DNA of 64,000 nucleotides, from positions 1 to 64,000 of the forward strand of contig WSXV01000012.1 in the NCBI GenBank assembly GCA_009773475.1, in the 5' to 3' direction. Shown here one piece after another: positions 61,664 to 64,000 of this stretch; position 1 is the first letter of the stretch, and the number at the start of each line of letters is the position of its first letter. The stretch is from Desulfobulbaceae bacterium (lineage in GTDB: Bacteria > Desulfobacterota > Desulfobulbia > Desulfobulbales > Desulfocapsaceae). A program made the position numbers and the translations under genes. The notes beneath the pieces were generated by a model that had not been told where the DNA came from, did not search any database, and worked only from the letters and a program-made list of their open reading frames with translations.

Positions 61664-64000
61664 ATGAAACGCTCGCCCCTTCTCACCGATGATGGCTCTC
61701 TCATTCTTGACCCACATGAAGAACCAACCATTGATTTACAACTCAATGTCCCTAAGCTGGTAGGCATTCTCCGATTTGAAGAGACCAGCGACACCATCCG
61801 CGGGGTGATCAGAGACATTATTACTGAGAATAGCTCTTCATCCATTGATGCAGGCCGTTCTCTCCCTTCTCAGCCCGCTGATCTGATGCGGAAACGCTGT
61901 TGCCTGATTGGCAGAAGCGGCCATTCACAGATTGGTCTGGATCTTGACTTTGGTGAAGGCACACCGGAGATTGATACCCGGCATAAACGCATCGACATCC
62001 CGGTCCAGCTTCTATCGCTGAACCCACACATCCCAGACATCGTTTTTGCCGAGATCAAATCCATGGCCGACCGCAATCGGCGTCTGACCGTAGGCAGACT
62101 CTTCGTCCCCATGACTGACCCTCTTGGACGAGCTGAAATTGAACAAGCCTTGGCTGACCATTATCTGCTCCTTCCTCCAGGAGCTGACGTTGACTTTGAT
62201 GGCGTCATCACCATCCCCCTTGAAAACAGCCGCTATCTGCTCTCTAATACCCTGCTCACAGCGGGCCAAAATATTCAGATCGTCCTCAGCGAAAGCAAGG
62301 AAGGCTTAGGACTGATTCAGTATCCCTCCCGTTGCGGACTTCCCGATTCCCTTGCACCCGGTGATTTTCTGTGCGGGTGTATCCGTATTTCCCTGGGACC
62401 CTATAGCGCCTTGATTGACAGGCACCTGAATACGCCGGGTGTTTTTCACCTCGCCGCCAGACTGCTTGATGCTGTCCGCACCAGTGGCATCAAGGTTCCA
62501 AGACAGGTTGAAATCTACAATGGCAGCGAGCAAACCGTTCCTTCTGACAGCCTGAAAGTGAGGCTCCGCCTCTTTCCCACCGATCTTGTCACCACCCGCA
62601 TGGCCAAACAACTCCTGACCGGTAGTCAGGCCCGAAGAATCATGCAGGAGGGAGTGGATTTCGCCGATGCCACCGATATCTTTGATCTCCATGTCTGTGA
62701 TGCCCTCTTTAACAATATCAGTTCCATGGCTACATCACGCGGCAATTACGGAAGGATCCTAACTCGCAACAAATGCATTGAAATCCAATGGGAGCTCCAA
62801 GAAAACGAGTGGCACGAAACCGCCCAGAACCGCATTGTTTATGAATCAGTGCGAGGCACAATCACCTCTGGAGTCCATCAGGGCGAGCAAGTCACCCCTG
62901 ACCTCAGACAATTTACACAAACACTGAATCTCGTTGGCGGTGCACAAAACTTGCGCAAGGTATTCGTTACCCATACCTTCCCGACCTCTGACACACTGCG
63001 CGTTCTCAAACGCAACAACGTTGGTGTTTTTATCGGCCGCAGCATTCGGCAAGGCGAAACCCAGGAAAACGGCAGCCGAAAAGACGACTGCAGCTGCTCC
63101 CCCCTGCCACCACCGGACAATCTCTATTTTAGCGGCGCAACCTATGAAACATTTTGCGAGATGTCTTGTCACGAAGATGTTCGCTTCTATATGATCTTTG
63201 GACAGGATCAAGAAAGGCACCTCCGCGAGTTCCATCGTGGATTCTGGATGACCCAAGAAGGCAAAGAGAAGGTTGTAGATGTCCACACCATGATTGCCAT
63301 GTTCGGCTCCCATATAGACGGGACGGAAGGGGTGCTCAGCCAACAGATTCACGTTTTTTTTAATAAGCTCCGCTCTGTGGCTGAAATTGGAGACCATTTT
63401 GCAGTCTGTCACGGCAGCGGCCCCGGAGTAATGAAGATTGCTGATGATGCCGCCGCAGATCTCGGCATTCTCCGCATTGGAATCGGCATCGACAGTGAGC
63501 GAATAGGGCAACGAGCCAATCTCCATCCCCCGATCCTACTCAATTTCAGCAACTCTGCCCGTCACATGCGCCAAAACATCCTGGATCGAACGTCATTATT
63601 TAAAATCTATAACATTGGCGGCATGGGCACCTTTGAAGAACTGCTTATTGCGGTCACCAATCTCAAACTTTTTGAAAGCCTGCCTGCCCCGCATATCTTT
63701 GTCGACCCCTTCGGGCTTGGCGAAAACGGAACCCATCTGTGGCAATCAACCCTGAATCAGCTGAAAACCGCTTCCAGCATGAAGACCATCGGGACCCATA
63801 CCGTCCGCCTGGCACCGGCATGGGTGCCCAATTTTTGCCATGTTGTCCATGATTATGACGAGGTGTTGGAAATCATAGCCGGATTTGTCCACGATCCGTT
63901 AACCTACTGGCAAAAAACCGGCATCCCCCAACAGGATCTCCTCCAGGCCTGGGATAACGCTCTTTGCAGCAAAATCATCATTCCCCCTTATCTGCAAAAG
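61664..64000 (+). CDS. large protein with C-terminal LOG-like nucleotide-binding domain, cut by the window edge
   Basis: An open frame of 779 codons runs from the ATG at 61664 to the right edge without a stop. Residues 1-560 are soluble, mixed alpha/beta, with no family I recognise. The C-terminal part (about 580-720) has LOG/PpnN-type features: a CHGSGPGVMKIADDAAADLG segment and the motif NIGGMGTFEELL, close to PGGxGTxxE of nucleotide-5'-monophosphate nucleosidases and cytokinin-activating LOG proteins. The PGG proline is changed to I. It is longer than ordinary LOG (about 200) and PpnN (454). Upstream there is only a weak ribosome binding site. The C-terminus is missing here. Confidence 0.7.
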   Translation, partial: MKRSPLLTDDGSLILDPHEEPTIDLQLNVPKLVGILRFEETSDTIRGVIRDIITENSSSSIDAGRSLPSQPADLMRKRCCLIGRSGHSQIGLDLDFGEGTPEIDTRHKRIDIPVQLLSLNPHIPDIVFAEIKSMADRNRRLTVGRLFVPMTDPLGRAEIEQALADHYLLLPPGADVDFDGVITIPLENSRYLLSNTLLTAGQNIQIVLSESKEGLGLIQYPSRCGLPDSLAPGDFLCGCIRISLGPYSALIDRHLNTPGVFHLAARLLDAVRTSGIKVPRQVEIYNGSEQTVPSDSLKVRLRLFPTDLVTTRMAKQLLTGSQARRIMQEGVDFADATDIFDLHVCDALFNNISSMATSRGNYGRILTRNKCIEIQWELQENEWHETAQNRIVYESVRGTITSGVHQGEQVTPDLRQFTQTLNLVGGAQNLRKVFVTHTFPTSDTLRVLKRNNVGVFIGRSIRQGETQENGSRKDDCSCSPLPPPDNLYFSGATYETFCEMSCHEDVRFYMIFGQDQERHLREFHRGFWMTQEGKEKVVDVHTMIAMFGSHIDGTEGVLSQQIHVFFNKLRSVAEIGDHFAVCHGSGPGVMKIADDAAADLGILRIGIGIDSERIGQRANLHPPILLNFSNSARHMRQNILDRTSLFKIYNIGGMGTFEELLIAVTNLKLFESLPAPHIFVDPFGLGENGTHLWQSTLNQLKTASSMKTIGTHTVRLAPAWVPNFCHVVHDYDEVLEIIAGFVHDPLTYWQKTGIPQQDLLQAWDNALCSKIIIPPYLQK

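Overview
The window looks like a chromosomal segment of a Gram-negative, anaerobically respiring deltaproteobacterium, most likely Desulfobacterota of the Desulfobulbales type. The grounds are a periplasmic tetraheme class III cytochrome c, System II cytochrome c maturation (ResB/CcsA), a split archaeal-type glutamate synthase with ferredoxin domains, a FolE2-type protein, a GEMM-I riboswitch and a VPLPA-CTERM secreted protein. The assignment is inferred from gene content, not from a marker-gene search. I saw no rRNA, tRNA, CRISPR array or transposase.

Layout. 0.5-6.9 kb: a tandem universal stress protein, a secreted M16 zinc protease, an SDR with an altered active site, small proteins and ribosomal protein L28. 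7.3-10.3 kb: resB, ccsA and a tetraheme cytochrome. 10.4-18.5 kb: a long minus-strand block of housekeeping genes in transcription order purA, rpoZ, dnaJ, moaC, dksA, galT, a lone receiver protein, a degenerate folE2 and glyS. 18.7-21.1 kb: a NapH-like ferredoxin membrane protein behind a possible FNR-type site, then tatB and tatC. 21.15-26.25 kb: a segment with a copy of the same terminal-inverted-repeat element at each end. It holds a radical SAM protein, a nucleoside deaminase, a zinc-ribbon protein and an SPFH/zinc-ribbon protein, and is followed by a DUF4143-type ATPase.

28.8-53.6 kb is the most unusual part. A GEMM-I riboswitch precedes a VPLPA-CTERM protein. After it come a cysteine-rich PstS-like secreted protein, a lipoprotein joining FKBP-like and thioredoxin-like folds, a VKOR-thioredoxin fusion, a two-partner secretion transporter (TpsB) and its roughly 3,356-residue FHA-like exoprotein (TpsA). 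Next are an ExbB channel protein carrying DUF2341 and LamG-like ectodomains, ExbD, TonB, a Porin_5-type outer-membrane protein, a membrane-anchored coiled-coil protein and a lipoprotein. Order and content recall the phosphate-starvation PdtA/PdtB-ExbB2/ExbD2 locus of Pseudomonas aeruginosa with its nearby PstS-like LapA. I read it as an envelope machine in which proton motive force, passed through ExbBD-TonB, is coupled to export or surface display of a giant adhesin. The intergenic gaps are full of three families of palindromic repeats that I did not see elsewhere in the window.

53.7-64.0 kb: a lipoprotein with three internal repeats, then the glutamate synthase operon (glutaminase subunit, ferredoxin-FMN synthase subunit, and a GXGXG-GltD fusion) closed by a strong terminator. 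After it come a YkgJ-like cysteine-cluster protein and the start of a large protein with a LOG-type nucleotide-binding domain, which runs off the right edge.
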